From an uncultured Prevotellaceae bacterium (GTDB lineage Bacteria > Bacteroidota > Bacteroidia > Bacteroidales > Muribaculaceae), in contig ONKD01000004.1 of NCBI GenBank assembly GCA_900318345.1, forward strand, positions 118,860 to 182,859: 64,000 nt of DNA. The letters run 5' to 3'. Below the pieces are notes generated by a model. That model did not search any database and was not told where the DNA came from. It worked only from the letters and a program-made list of their open reading frames with translations. A program made the translations under genes and the position numbers. Below are positions 46,719-56,588 of this stretch, one piece after another; position 1 is the stretch's first letter; each line of letters starts with the position of its first letter.

Positions 46719-49340
46719 ATGGCACAGGACCCGCTGAACACGCCGATGATGAAGCAGTTCGTCGAGATGAAATCCAAGCATCCCGACGCTATTCTGTTGT
46801 TCCGAGTGGGCGACTTCTATGAGACCTACATGCAAGACGCCATCACTGCCAGCGAGATTCTGGGCATTACCCTGACCCGACGCAGCAATGGTGCCGCCGC
46901 CGCTACCGAGATGGCGGGCTTCCCCCATCACGCGCTCGACACCTATTTGCCCAAGCTGGTGCGTGCCGGCAAGCGTGTCGCCATCTGCGACCAGCTGGAG
47001 GACCCCAAACTCACCAAGAAACTCGTCAAGCGCGGCATCACCGAGCTGGTGACGCCGGGCGTCGTCGTGGGCGGCACAATGCTCGACCGCAAGGAGAACA
47101 ACTTCCTCGCGGCGGTCCACTTCGGCAAGAAGGCCATCGGCGTGTCGTTCCTCGACATCAGCACGGGCGAGTTCCTCACCGCCGAGGGCAACGAGGAATA
47201 TGTCGATAAGCTACTGGTTAACTTCTCGCCCAAGGAAGTGCTCATCGAGCGCAGCAACCGTCAGCGCTTTGCCGCCACCTTCTCGTCACGTTACCTGACG
47301 TTTGAACTCGAGGATTGGGTTTTTACCCTTGAGTCGGCCAACGACAGGCTATTGAAGCACTTTGAGACCCGCAGCCTCAAGGGCTTCGGCATCTCGAGCA
47401 TGGACAATGCCATCATCGCCAGCGGGGCCATCCTCCACTACCTCGACATCACCCAGCACACCCAAATCGGGCACATCACCACCCTGTCGCGCATCGAGGC
47501 CGAGCGCTACGTGCGCCTCGACAAGTTCACGATCCGCAATCTGGAGCTTGTGGCTCCCATGAGCGATGACGGCACATCGTTGCTCGACATCATCGACCGC
47601 ACCATCTCGCCGATGGGCGGACGCATGATGCGCCGCTGGGTGCTGTTCCCCCTGCTCGACACCAAGGCCATCAACCGCCGCCTGGACGTGGTGGAGCACT
47701 TCATGCGCGACCCCGACGGGCGCGACCTCATCAAGCAACGTCTGGAACTCATTGGTGACCTCGAACGCCTCACCAGCAAGGCCGCCGTGGGCCGCATCAC
47801 GCCCCGCGAGTTGGTGCAGCTCAAGAGCGCGTTGCAGGCCATCGAGCCCATCAAGCAGTACTGCCAGCAGTCATCATGTGACGTGCTAAACAACCTAGGC
47901 GAACAGTTGAACCCGTGCGCCCTGATACGCGACCGCATCGAGCGCGAAATCAATCCTGACGCCCCCAACCAAACCAACCGGGGTAACATCATCTGCCGAG
48001 GCGTGGACGCGCAACTCGACGAGTTGCGCGACATCTCCAGCAGCGGCAAGGACTATCTGGTGGCCATGCAGCGCACGCTGAGCGACGCCACGGGCATCCC
48101 TAGCCTCAAAATTGCTTATAACAACGTGTTTGGCTACTATATCGAGGTGCGCAACACCCACAAGGACAAAGTGCCCGAGGAGTGGATACGCAAGCAGACG
48201 CTAGTCAACGCCGAGCGCTACGTGACCCAGGAACTCAAGGAATATGAGGAGAAAATCTTGGGAGCCGAAGAGAAGATTCTCATCATCGAGGGCCGCCTGT
48301 TCAACGAACTGGTTACCGCCGTCACCGAGTACATCCCCGCCATCCAGAACGACAGCGCCATCATCGCCCAACTCGACTGCCTCAACGCCCTCACGCGCGT
48401 GGCGATGGAGAACCGCTACAACCGCCCCGTGCTGGACGACAGTCTGGACATCGACATCGCCATGGGCCGTCACCCCGTTATCGAGTGCCAACTGCCGCCA
48501 GGCGAGACCTACGTACCTAATAACATCCGCCTGAGCAACGACGACCAGCAGATCATGATCATCACGGGCCCCAACATGGCCGGTAAATCAGCTTTGTTGC
48601 GACAAACCGCCCTCATCACCCTCATGGCCCAGATGGGCAGTTTCGTCCCTGCCGAGCAAGCGCGCATCGGTGTGGTGGACAAGATTTTCACCCGTGTGGG
48701 CGCCAGCGACAACATCTCGTTGGGCGAATCCACCTTCATGGTCGAGATGACCGAGGCAGCCGCCATCCTCAATAACATGAGCCAGCGCAGCCTCATCCTG
48801 TTTGACGAGTTGGGCCGTGGCACGAGCACCTACGACGGTATATCCATTGCCTGGAGTATCGTCGAGCACATCCACGAGCACGCCGCTCGCCCCAAGACCC
48901 TATTCGCTACCCACTATCACGAGTTGAACGAGATGGAAAAATCCTTCAAGCGCATCGTGAACTACAACGTTAGCGTCAAGGAAATCAACGGCAAGGTGGT
49001 GTTTGTGCGCCAGTTGGTCAAAGGCGGCAGCGAGCACAGTTTCGGTATCCATGTCGCTAAACTGGCAGGCATGCCGCCCACCATCGTAAAACGCGCCAAC
49101 GAGGTGCTCAAGCAGCTCGAGGCCAATAGCCAGGGCGGCAACGCCATCACCAAGGACCTGGGCGACGTCGCCACCCACCGTTCGGGTTACCAGTTGTCGA
49201 TTTTCCAGCTTGATGACCCTGTGTTGAGCCAAATCCGCGACGAGATACTCACCATCGACATCAACAACCTCACGCCTGTCGAGGCCCTCAACAAGCTCTA
49301 TGACATCAAGGGCATCCTCACGGGCAAAAAAGAACGCTAA
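46719..49340 (+). CDS. mutS: DNA mismatch repair protein MutS
   Basis: 873 residues, standard length. The N-terminal mismatch-reading domain holds [10 protein letters not shown], including the Phe-x-Glu motif. Connector, lever and clamp domains follow. The ATPase domain has Walker [15 protein letters not shown] (near 617) and Walker [13 protein letters not shown] (near 697), then ATHYHEL. MutS1 type: it recognises base mismatches and small loops. Its MutL partner is not in the window. Confidence 0.97.
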   Translation: MAQDPLNTPMMKQFVEMKSKHPDAILLFRVGDFYETYMQDAITASEILGITLTRRSNGAAAATEMAGFPHHALDTYLPKLVRAGKRVAICDQLEDPKLTKKLVKRGITELVTPGVVVGGTMLDRKENNFLAAVHFGKKAIGVSFLDISTGEFLTAEGNEEYVDKLLVNFSPKEVLIERSNRQRFAATFSSRYLTFELEDWVFTLESANDRLLKHFETRSLKGFGISSMDNAIIASGAILHYLDITQHTQIGHITTLSRIEAERYVRLDKFTIRNLELVAPMSDDGTSLLDIIDRTISPMGGRMMRRWVLFPLLDTKAINRRLDVVEHFMRDPDGRDLIKQRLELIGDLERLTSKAAVGRITPRELVQLKSALQAIEPIKQYCQQSSCDVLNNLGEQLNPCALIRDRIEREINPDAPNQTNRGNIICRGVDAQLDELRDISSSGKDYLVAMQRTLSDATGIPSLKIAYNNVFGYYIEVRNTHKDKVPEEWIRKQTLVNAERYVTQELKEYEEKILGAEEKILIIEGRLFNELVTAVTEYIPAIQNDSAIIAQLDCLNALTRVAMENRYNRPVLDDSLDIDIAMGRHPVIECQLPPGETYVPNNIRLSNDDQQIMIITGPNMAGKSALLRQTALITLMAQMGSFVPAEQARIGVVDKIFTRVGASDNISLGESTFMVEMTEAAAILNNMSQRSLILFDELGRGTSTYDGISIAWSIVEHIHEHAARPKTLFATHYHELNEMEKSFKRIVNYNVSVKEINGKVVFVRQLVKGGSEHSFGIHVAKLAGMPPTIVKRANEVLKQLEANSQGGNAITKDLGDVATHRSGYQLSIFQLDDPVLSQIRDEILTIDINNLTPVEALNKLYDIKGILTGKKER

Positions 49341-49345
49341 CTTAT

Positions 49346-49426
49346 AACTACGAATTAAGCTAATTAAACTAATTAGAAATAATAAATATGCGGATGCCAT
49401 TAGTGAAATTCGTGTAATTCGTAGTT
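49346..49426 (+). repeat. AATTCGTG-type palindrome, intergenic copy 4
   Basis: Perfect 12-nt terminal inverted repeats AACTACGAATTA (49346-49357) and TAATTCGTAGTT (49415-49426). In between are TAATTAAACTAATTAG, ATGCGGATGCC and GTGAAATTCGTG. It fills the gap between mutS and the U32 peptidase gene. Confidence 0.8.
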
Positions 49427-49442
49427 TAATTTGAAACAAGAT

Positions 49443-50714
49443 ATGAACCGCTCCGATTTTGAAATCATGGCCCCTGTGGGCTCTTGGGAATCACTATATG
49501 CCGCCCATCAGGGTGGCGCCGACGCCATCTACTTTGGCATCGAAGGTCTGAACATGCGCTCCCGCTCGAGCGTGAATTTCACCCTTGACGACCTGCGCAC
49601 CATCGCCGAGTGGTGCCACGAGCACGGCATGAAGAGCTACCTGACGGTCAATACCATCGTCTATGACGAGGACATGGACTATATGCGCCAGATTGTCACT
49701 GCCGCTCGCGATGCCCGCGTGAGCGCCATCATCGCCAGCGACATGGCGACCATCCTGTTTGCCCGCTCCATCGGCGTGGAGGTACACATATCTACCCAGG
49801 TCAACGTGAGCAACAGCGAGGCGGTACGCTACTACAGCCAGTGGGCCGACGTGATGGTCCTCGCCCGTGAGCTCAACCTCGACCAGGTGAAGAAAATCAG
49901 CGGTTTCATCGAGGAAAATGACGTTCGCGGCCCTCATGGCGAGCGCGTCAGGTTGGAGATGTTCTGCCACGGCGCCCTGTGCATGGCAGTGAGCGGCAAG
50001 TGCTACATGAGCCTGCATCAGGAGAACACGAGCGCCAACCGTGGAGCCTGCCGCCAGATTTGCCGTCGAGGCTACATTGTCACCGACCGCGAGAACGGCG
50101 ATGAACTCGCCATCGAAAACAAGTACATCATGTCACCCAAGGACCTCAAGACCATCCACTTCCTCAACAAGATGGTGGATGCGGGCGTGACCGTCTTCAA
50201 GATTGAAGGCCGGGCTCGTGGCGCCGAGTATGTGCGCACGGTGGCTAGATGCTATGACGAGGCCCTGAACGCCATCTGTGACGGCACTTATACCGACGAG
50301 CGCATCGAGGAGTGGAACGAGAGGCTGGCCAAGGTCTTTAACCGTGGTTTCTGGGACGGCTACTACATGGGGCAACGGTTGGGCGAATGGTCGGCAAAAT
50401 ACGGCTCCAGCGCCACCCGCGTCAAGCACTACGTCGCCAAGGGCATCCGCTATTATAGCAAACTGGGTGTTGCCGAGTTCCTCATGGAAGCAGGCGAACT
50501 GCACGTGGGCGACGAGGCGTGGATCATCGGCCCCACCACGGGCGCCATACCCTTGACCATCGAGGAAATCCGCGTCGATCTCAAACCAGTAGAAAAAACC
50601 GTCAAGGGCGAGCATTTCTCCATCGCTGTCCCCGAGAAGATACGCCTCAGCGACAAACTCTACCTGTGGCAACAGGTAATCCCCAATCAGGAGAAATCCC
50701 GCTACGACAAGTAA
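49443..50714 (+). CDS. U32 peptidase-family protein, TrhP/YegQ-like
   Basis: About 423 residues from the ATG at 49443; a TTG at 49431 is an in-frame alternative. Family signature: EMFCHGALCMAVSGKCYMS followed by SANRGACRQICRR, whose cysteines are iron-sulfur-type ligands. The N-terminus MAPVGSWESL and GADAIYFGIEGLNMR are also typical. E. coli relatives (TrhP, RlhA) are needed for 5-hydroxyuridine/cytidine in RNA; older annotation as collagenase is doubtful. Which RNA is modified here cannot be told from sequence alone. Confidence 0.88.
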   Translation: MNRSDFEIMAPVGSWESLYAAHQGGADAIYFGIEGLNMRSRSSVNFTLDDLRTIAEWCHEHGMKSYLTVNTIVYDEDMDYMRQIVTAARDARVSAIIASDMATILFARSIGVEVHISTQVNVSNSEAVRYYSQWADVMVLARELNLDQVKKISGFIEENDVRGPHGERVRLEMFCHGALCMAVSGKCYMSLHQENTSANRGACRQICRRGYIVTDRENGDELAIENKYIMSPKDLKTIHFLNKMVDAGVTVFKIEGRARGAEYVRTVARCYDEALNAICDGTYTDERIEEWNERLAKVFNRGFWDGYYMGQRLGEWSAKYGSSATRVKHYVAKGIRYYSKLGVAEFLMEAGELHVGDEAWIIGPTTGAIPLTIEEIRVDLKPVEKTVKGEHFSIAVPEKIRLSDKLYLWQQVIPNQEKSRYDK

Positions 50715-50730
50715 AACCCGCAGGGTAATA

Positions 50731-50780
50731 AAAAGCGTATGGCCTTGGACTGTAATTGTTCCAAAGCCATACGTTCTTTT
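50731..50780. terminator. Bidirectional terminator between the U32 gene and glgB
   Basis: CGTATGGC (50736-50743) pairs with GCCATACG (50766-50773). It has an A-run on the left and TTCTTTT on the right, between two convergent genes. Confidence 0.75.
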
Positions 50781-50801
50781 AGGTGAACAGCAAACGCGCC
50801 G

Positions 50802-52865
50802 CTATTTCTTCTTCGCCGCCGGCTTCTTGGCTGCAGGCCTGCGGACACGTGCGGGCTTGAGGCGCAAGACTTGCGCGCTGCGGGCCGGCAGATACAGTTT
50901 GAGCCAACCCAGGTGATGGGCAGCATACAGGCCATCATGCTCGGTGAGGTGCTTCACGTCCTCGTCGATGTTGCCATAGCCGCCATAGCGCTCGTTATCG
51001 CTGTCAAACACGCCCACATACTCGCCCTCAGGGGCAAGGATGGGATAGTCCACATGAGACCTGTTGGGGCTGAAGTTGAACACAAACACCAAGTCGCCGC
51101 GCATGTAGGCGAGCACCTGGTCATCGTCCTTGTCCCACAGTTTGCGCACGGGAAGTGACTCAAAGCCCTTGACCCCGCCAATGAGGTGAATCATGTCGTT
51201 GTCCCAGTTGTTAAGGAACTGGTACTTCAGGTCCTCGCGGTCCACAAGGTCCCACTGGCGGCGCGCATACTTGTAGCTCCAGCCGTTGCCCTCACGCGGG
51301 AAGTCGATCCACTCGGGATGGCCCCACTCGTTACCCATGAAGTTGAGGTAGGCACCGTTGATGAGCGAAGCGGTTACCAGGCGTATCATCTTGTGCAACG
51401 CCATGCCACGGTCCACTGTGCCGTTGTTGTCGCCAGTCATCATGTGCCAGTACATCTCCTTGTCGATAAGGCGGAAGATGATGGTCTTGTCGCCCACTAG
51501 TGCCTGATCATGGCTCTCGGCATAGGAAACGGTCTTCTCGTCGGCGCGGCGGTTGGTCAATTCCCAGATGATGCTCGTGGGATGCCAGTCCTCGTCCTTG
51601 CGCTCCTTGATGGTCTTGATCCAGTAGTCAGGGATGCCCATCGCCATGCGGTAATCAAAACCGATGCCGCCGTCCTTGAACGGGCGGGCCAGGCCCGGCA
51701 TACCACTCATCTCCTCGGCGATAGTGATGGCATGCGGATTGATGTCGTGGATGAGCACATTGGCCAGCGTCAGATAGGTGATGGCATTGGTGTCCTGACT
51801 GCCGTTATAGTAGTCGTCATAACTGCCGAAGGCCTGTCCCAAGCCATGGCTATAGTACAGCATCGAGGTCACGCCATCGAAGCGGAAACCGTCAAACTTA
51901 TACTCCTCCAACCAGAACTTGCAGTTGGATAGCAAGAAATTCAACACCGCGTTCTTGCCGTAGTCAAAGCATAGCGAGTCCCATGCGGGATGCTCGCGCT
52001 TGTCATCGCCATAGAAGTACAGGTCGCCAGTACCGTCAAAGCAGCCCAAACCCTCCACCTCGTTCTTCACCGCGTGGCTATGGACAATGTCCATGATCAC
52101 GGCCAGGCCGGCAGCGTGGGCATCATCGATGAGGCGCTTGAGCTCCTCGGGGGTACCAAAACGCGATGAGGCCGCATAGAAACTCGACACATGGTAGCCA
52201 AACGAGCCGTAGTAGGGGTGCTCCTGGATGGCCATGATCTGGATGGCATTGTAACCGTCCTTGACGATGCGCGGCAACACGTTCAGCCTGAATTCCTCAT
52301 AGGTGCCGACGCCCTCACGGTTCTGCGCCATGCCAATGTGGCACTCATAGATGAGCAGCGGTGAGGTGTTGGGCACGAAATGCTTAACCTTGAACTTATA
52401 AGGCTCCTCGGGGTCCCAAACCTGGGCCGAGAAGATATAGGTCTTGTCGTCCTGGACCACGCGCGTTGCATAGGCCGGAATGCGCTCGCCTTCACCACCC
52501 TGCCAGTGCACGCGCAACTTGTACAAGTCGCCATGGTGCATGGCACGCAACGGCAATTGGATCTCCCAGTTGCCATTTTCAAGGCGTTTAAGCCTGTAGG
52601 GGGTACACTCACGCCAATCATTAAACTGGCCTATAAGATAAATCTCTGTGGCATTGGGAGCCCACTCGCGGAACACCCAGCCATCGCTCGTGCGGTGCAG
52701 GCCATAGTAGTTATAGGCGTTAGCAAACTCCTTAAGATTGCCTGTGCCACCTGTGAGCTCAGCCAACTTGTTCACTGCATCCTGGTGACGCCCGTTGATG
52801 GCATCGCTATAGGGCTCCAGCCATGGGTCATCGTTGATAATCGCAAGATTCTTTTTCTTTCTCAT
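50802..52865 (-). CDS. glgB: 1,4-alpha-glucan branching enzyme, eukaryotic-like type
   Basis: 687 residues. N-terminal CBM48-like domain (WVFREWAPNATEIYLIG) and a GH13 barrel: MDIVHSH, the nucleophile aspartate in DGFRFDGVTSM, the acid glutamate in IAEEMSG, and a SHDQ motif. The block HGLGQAFGSYDDYYNG marks the GH13_8 subgroup otherwise known from eukaryotes and Bacteroidota. It makes alpha-1,6 branches in glycogen. The C-terminus carries an unusual basic tail (RRPAAKKPAAKKK). No other glycogen gene lies beside it. Confidence 0.95.
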   Translation of the reverse strand: MRKKKNLAIINDDPWLEPYSDAINGRHQDAVNKLAELTGGTGNLKEFANAYNYYGLHRTSDGWVFREWAPNATEIYLIGQFNDWRECTPYRLKRLENGNWEIQLPLRAMHHGDLYKLRVHWQGGEGERIPAYATRVVQDDKTYIFSAQVWDPEEPYKFKVKHFVPNTSPLLIYECHIGMAQNREGVGTYEEFRLNVLPRIVKDGYNAIQIMAIQEHPYYGSFGYHVSSFYAASSRFGTPEELKRLIDDAHAAGLAVIMDIVHSHAVKNEVEGLGCFDGTGDLYFYGDDKREHPAWDSLCFDYGKNAVLNFLLSNCKFWLEEYKFDGFRFDGVTSMLYYSHGLGQAFGSYDDYYNGSQDTNAITYLTLANVLIHDINPHAITIAEEMSGMPGLARPFKDGGIGFDYRMAMGIPDYWIKTIKERKDEDWHPTSIIWELTNRRADEKTVSYAESHDQALVGDKTIIFRLIDKEMYWHMMTGDNNGTVDRGMALHKMIRLVTASLINGAYLNFMGNEWGHPEWIDFPREGNGWSYKYARRQWDLVDREDLKYQFLNNWDNDMIHLIGGVKGFESLPVRKLWDKDDDQVLAYMRGDLVFVFNFSPNRSHVDYPILAPEGEYVGVFDSDNERYGGYGNIDEDVKHLTEHDGLYAAHHLGWLKLYLPARSAQVLRLKPARVRRPAAKKPAAKKK

Positions 52866-52900
52866 AATGCACAGTTCTTGATTGGTGATTGTGATGAGTA

Positions 52901-52908
52901 CAAAGGTA
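52901..52908 (-). promoter_or_regulatory. -7 box for glgB
   Basis: TACCTTTG on the minus strand, 36 nt before the glgB ATG. Confidence 0.5.
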
Positions 52909-53035
52909 CAAATTTGCTGTCATTCAACGCACTTTTTGACATTTTTTTTGCTGCATGGCCTCGTAAACGATTGCAAATCGATGGATATTCACAAGAAAAA
53001 ACGCCAAAAATATTATGGGATATTGAAAAAAACAT

Positions 53036-53043
53036 TAAATTTG
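53036..53043 (+). promoter_or_regulatory. -7 box for the zinc metallopeptidase
   Basis: TAAATTTG fits TAnnTTTG; 44 nt before the ATG. Confidence 0.5.
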
Positions 53044-53086
53044 CACTCATTGAGAGAATATTAACAACTAAAATATCATTTATATT

Positions 53087-53956
53087 ATGAGACTTGAAGG
53101 AAGACGCGAAAGCGAAAATGTTGAGGATCGCCGTGGTATGGGCACAGGCACCAAAGTGGGTCTGGGCGGCATCGGCGGATTGATTATTGCCGGATTAATC
53201 ACCCTGCTGATGGGTGGCAATATCGGTGACGTGTTAGGCATGGCTATGCAGGATGATGGCCAGGCCGATGGTCAGGTTGAATACTCTCAAGAGGAACAGC
53301 AACTCGCCAAGTTCTCAAGACAGGTGATTGCCAGTACCGAGGACATCTGGTCACAGATCTTCAGGGAGTACGGCATCGGTGAGTATCCTGCCCCCACATT
53401 GGTTTTGTACCGTGGCGGTACCCGCACCGCTTGCGGCCAGGGTCAGGCAGCCATGGGCCCCTTCTACTGCTCGGGCGACCAGAACGTCTATCTCGACCTG
53501 TCATTTTTCCAGACGATGGACCAGCAACTTGGCGTGAAGGGTGACAACTCCAGCCTCGCCAAGGCCTACGTGATCGCCCACGAGGTGGGTCACCACATCG
53601 AGTACCTGATGGGTACCCTCGACCAGGCACACCAGCGCATGCAAGCCACCAACCAGACGACCGCCAACAAGTACAGCGTGCGTCTGGAACTTATGGCCGA
53701 CTTCTATGCCGGCGTGTGGGCCCATTACGAGAGCAGGATGTTCGGCTCTATCAGTGATCAAGACCTGATGGAGGCCATCGACTGCGCTCAAAAGATCGGT
53801 GATGACTACTTGCAGAAGCGTGCACAGGGCTATGCTTCGCCCGAGACCTTCACCCACGGCACCAGCGCTCAGCGCATGAAGTGGTTCAAACTCGGTTACC
53901 AGACCGGCGACGTGCGCCGCGCCACCACCTTCCAGGAGAGCGACGCCACCCTGTAA
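53087..53956 (+). CDS. Neutral zinc metallopeptidase, YpfJ family
   Basis: 289 residues. An N-terminal membrane helix (about 23-45, VGLGGIGGLIIAGLITLL) is followed by a catalytic domain with HExxH (H165-E-V-G-H169) and a downstream ELMADFYAG that supplies the third metal ligand. CGQGQAAMGPFYC and DQNVYLDLSFF are family blocks. Predicted membrane-anchored with the catalytic domain in the periplasm. Substrate unknown. Confidence 0.9.
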   Translation: MRLEGRRESENVEDRRGMGTGTKVGLGGIGGLIIAGLITLLMGGNIGDVLGMAMQDDGQADGQVEYSQEEQQLAKFSRQVIASTEDIWSQIFREYGIGEYPAPTLVLYRGGTRTACGQGQAAMGPFYCSGDQNVYLDLSFFQTMDQQLGVKGDNSSLAKAYVIAHEVGHHIEYLMGTLDQAHQRMQATNQTTANKYSVRLELMADFYAGVWAHYESRMFGSISDQDLMEAIDCAQKIGDDYLQKRAQGYASPETFTHGTSAQRMKWFKLGYQTGDVRRATTFQESDATL

Positions 53957-53986
53957 ACCAAAACAGTTGAATACAACCTTATCAAC

Positions 53987-54020
53987 AGAGATGTCCGCCT
54001 CACATGAAGCGGACATCTCT
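53987..54020. terminator. Bidirectional terminator between metallopeptidase and pgeF
   Basis: AGAGATGTCCGC (53987-53998) is perfectly complementary to GCGGACATCTCT (54009-54020), around a CTCACATGAA loop, between convergent genes. Confidence 0.85.
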
Positions 54021-54030
54021 ATTTCTATTG

Positions 54031-54816
54031 TCACTTGCGGTAGATGCCTGTAAACGTCCTGCCGCTGTCAATACCTAAACGCCGAGCCGAGAAGAAACGC
54101 TCGTGCTCGCAGCGCGAGCAGTGCCGCGACAGCACAATGTTACCGACAGGAACGCCAGTTGCCACGAGGACGGCACTGTTGGCGGCGCGCAGGTCGATGT
54201 GGGCCTTGCCAGTTGCGGCATCCCTCGTCACGATGGCATCCAGGTCAAATCCCGCCTTGCTAAATGCCTCCACTACCTCATCTCCCACCTCAAAGCAGTC
54301 CTGGCAGATGCTGGGGCCCATCGAGGCCACTATATGTTCGGCTCGGGCGCCCAGGCGGCACATCTCCTCGACCACAGCGCGGGCAATGCGACCCACCGTG
54401 CCACGCCATCCTGCATGGGCCACAGCGATAACACCAGCCTCCTCATCGGCAAGCACAATCGGCACACAGTCGGCAGTATTTACCCCGATGACAACGCCAG
54501 GCATACTCGTCACGAGGGCATCCACGCCCTCTAGCGCCTGTTCCTGCTGGTCGATGTCACTGTTCATGTAATGAGCGTCAATCACCGCCACTCGGCAGGA
54601 ATGCGTTTGCCGCGGCATGACCAGGTTGTCCAAGTCAATGCCCAGTTGCATCGCCAGCATAACGCGTGCATCCAGCACCCGCAGCGCATCATCTCCCACA
54701 TAATCACACAGGTTCACACCCGAATAAGGATTGCGGCCATTTACCTTACCACGCGTAGTACTAAAAGCTGTCACGCCCTTAACAGGCCCCGAAAAATCCA
54801 GATATTCTAATTCCAT
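54031..54816 (-). CDS. pgeF: Purine nucleoside phosphorylase / laccase-domain protein (YfiH family)
   Basis: 261 residues. Zinc-site motifs: PRQTHSCRV, NTADCVPI, HAGWRGTVGRI and the C-terminal SRHCSRCEHERFFSARR. The family (formerly polyphenol oxidase) includes purine nucleoside phosphorylases with adenosine deaminase activity; E. coli PgeF also edits peptidoglycan precursors. Which activity dominates here is not shown. A consensus promoter lies about 200 nt upstream with a 38-codon frame in between. Confidence 0.88.
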   Translation of the reverse strand: MELEYLDFSGPVKGVTAFSTTRGKVNGRNPYSGVNLCDYVGDDALRVLDARVMLAMQLGIDLDNLVMPRQTHSCRVAVIDAHYMNSDIDQQEQALEGVDALVTSMPGVVIGVNTADCVPIVLADEEAGVIAVAHAGWRGTVGRIARAVVEEMCRLGARAEHIVASMGPSICQDCFEVGDEVVEAFSKAGFDLDAIVTRDAATGKAHIDLRAANSAVLVATGVPVGNIVLSRHCSRCEHERFFSARRLGIDSGRTFTGIYRK

Positions 54817-54864
54817 CGTCTAATTTAGGTGGCTTCTATCAATTAGCTTGAAATGGATTTTGAT

Positions 54865-54981
54865 TTATTCTTGATCAGATTTGGTCTTTGCTTTACAGAA
54901 GCATAGCAAGCTATGGTTCAAAAAGATAAGGACAAAGATGCCAAGAAGAAACAAATGACACACAACACTAATAATTTTCAT
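54865..54981 (-). CDS. Possible 38-residue single-span membrane peptide
   Basis: A 39-codon frame on the minus strand between the pgeF start and a consensus promoter. The product starts MKIISVVCHLFLLGIFVLIF, a clear hydrophobic helix, then has three cysteines in total and a basic-to-acidic tail (KAKTKSDQE). Its ATG is about 40 nt after the promoter's -7 box, a normal leader. It could be a real small membrane protein or a chance frame in the pgeF leader. No family known. Confidence 0.4.
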   Translation of the reverse strand: MKIISVVCHLFLLGIFVLIFLNHSLLCFCKAKTKSDQE

Positions 54982-55022
54982 TTCGGTAATAAATAGAAGT
55001 CCCATTTTACTCTATCACACGA

Positions 55023-55054
55023 CAAATTTACACATTAATATAATTGCTGGCAAA
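55023..55054 (-). promoter_or_regulatory. Consensus promoter upstream of the 38-codon frame and pgeF
   Basis: On the minus strand: TTTG (55051-55054), 20-nt spacer, TAAATTTG (55023-55030). One of the best matches to the Bacteroidota consensus in the window. It lies beyond the 3' end of the leftward gene that stops at 55116. Confidence 0.75.
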
Positions 55055-55115
55055 AGCTGCACATAACCATTGCCAAATGTATAAAATTTCATTGAATCAT
55101 CTGTCAAGGTATATG

Positions 55116-56588
55116 CTATAATCGGTTTCTGGTCTTTTCAGGTCGGGTTTTAAGTGAAGGAATTGTTATTTCCTGAGTGGTCACCTTGCTTGTTATCTCA
55201 CCTTGTGACTGGGCTATAGCGGTAAAGATAATCTTGATATCCTCACTAGTCCTTGGGATTGAAATGGGATTATCTACAACGACACCATCCTTATAGAGAG
55301 TAACATCACCATTCCCAATAGCTTCAACTGTGACTGTATCATTACCAATACTCCAGGCAATTGACGGAGCTGGAGTTCTTGTGCCTTGTCCTTGTGTCAG
55401 TATCAAATCAATCATATAATTGATATCTGTAATCGTTATTTCACCATCAAGATTGAGGTCATATCTGTAATCAGTGTAATCATTGATGATGGCATCAATA
55501 AGCAGATTGAGGTCAGTAATAGTCACTTCCTGATCTCCATTTATGTCACCATCCGTTATCTCTAATTTCACAGCAGCCCTACGATTTGCGTATGTCATGC
55601 AATAGTCATTGAGATAAAAGTTAAGTCCATAATATTTATGGAGATCAATGTATCCATCAGTATAATAATCATCCATGATAGGGTCATCAAAGGGATAAGA
55701 CATTGCATGTTGATGCGTCCAACGATCCCAACTGAAATAATTGTCATCATCATAATTCAATATTAAATCTTTAAAGCTGCAACCAAAATGCCAATTGAAG
55801 TAATCAACTAGAGCTGCGATATCAACTATATCCGTCTGACCATTATACACTATATCTGAAACAGATTCATAAAATGGCCCATGAGGCACTTCCAATATAT
55901 GAGCTATCATTGTCGTAACATCACCGACACTTAAATTCTCTGTTCCGTCAACATCACCTAGCATATAGGGGAAGTTCCCAGGCGTTGAACCTATTATATT
56001 TGACCCACGGTGTATTGATGCAAATCTTGAATCATGACTACATGTCGTTTTGGTGCGGATTTCGATTTCACCTTTCGTAAAATAACTTTTAACATCTAAT
56101 AGCAGTGTTATCATCTCATTATATGTACCGGGTTCCCACCTAATGACTCCATGAATTGTAGACGTGTCCAACCAGTCCAAAACTACGTCCGACATTGCAA
56201 TGAAATGTATTTCATAACCAATATACCACGCATCAGCTCCATAACCAATAAACCACGGACTACTCCTGTCTTGTTGAAAATCATCATGAACAACGAAATT
56301 GTCACCTTCAACACAAACAGTTGCTTCATTACGAAGGTAATTGATGTACATGTCTTGTCCCTTTTTTATTTTACGTAATTTTATTCCTTCCGGGAGAATT
56401 ATTTCAAATTCAAAGATACTGACTGGAGTGTCAAATTTCGCTTTAATCGGCACACTTATTGTCTTTCCAATTGATGATTCAGGAATGCTAATGTCGTCAA
56501 TGTAAAGGCAATTCTCGCTGCTCGCAATTAATGGTGCCATCATTGCCAAGAGAAATACGATCTTCTTTAAAAAGTGTAATTTGTTCAT
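55116..56588 (-). CDS. AT-rich secreted protein with cohesin-like domain and two dockerin pairs
   Basis: 490 residues. Signal peptide MNKLHFLKKIVFLLAMMAPLIASSEN. Residues about 30-190 look like a cohesin-type beta-sandwich (SIPESSIGKTISVPIKAKFD, FEFEIILPEGIKL). A first dockerin-like region (GDVDGTENLSVGDVTTMIAHI, about 210-265) and a clear dockerin pair (GDINGDQEVTITDLNLLIDA and LNLDGEITITDINYMIDLIL, about 350-410) follow, then a beta-rich end. Base composition is clearly more AT-rich than the genes on either side, which suggests acquisition or fast evolution. A long structured leader precedes it. Confidence 0.75.
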   Translation of the reverse strand: MNKLHFLKKIVFLLAMMAPLIASSENCLYIDDISIPESSIGKTISVPIKAKFDTPVSIFEFEIILPEGIKLRKIKKGQDMYINYLRNEATVCVEGDNFVVHDDFQQDRSSPWFIGYGADAWYIGYEIHFIAMSDVVLDWLDTSTIHGVIRWEPGTYNEMITLLLDVKSYFTKGEIEIRTKTTCSHDSRFASIHRGSNIIGSTPGNFPYMLGDVDGTENLSVGDVTTMIAHILEVPHGPFYESVSDIVYNGQTDIVDIAALVDYFNWHFGCSFKDLILNYDDDNYFSWDRWTHQHAMSYPFDDPIMDDYYTDGYIDLHKYYGLNFYLNDYCMTYANRRAAVKLEITDGDINGDQEVTITDLNLLIDAIINDYTDYRYDLNLDGEITITDINYMIDLILTQGQGTRTPAPSIAWSIGNDTVTVEAIGNGDVTLYKDGVVVDNPISIPRTSEDIKIIFTAIAQSQGEITSKVTTQEITIPSLKTRPEKTRNRL

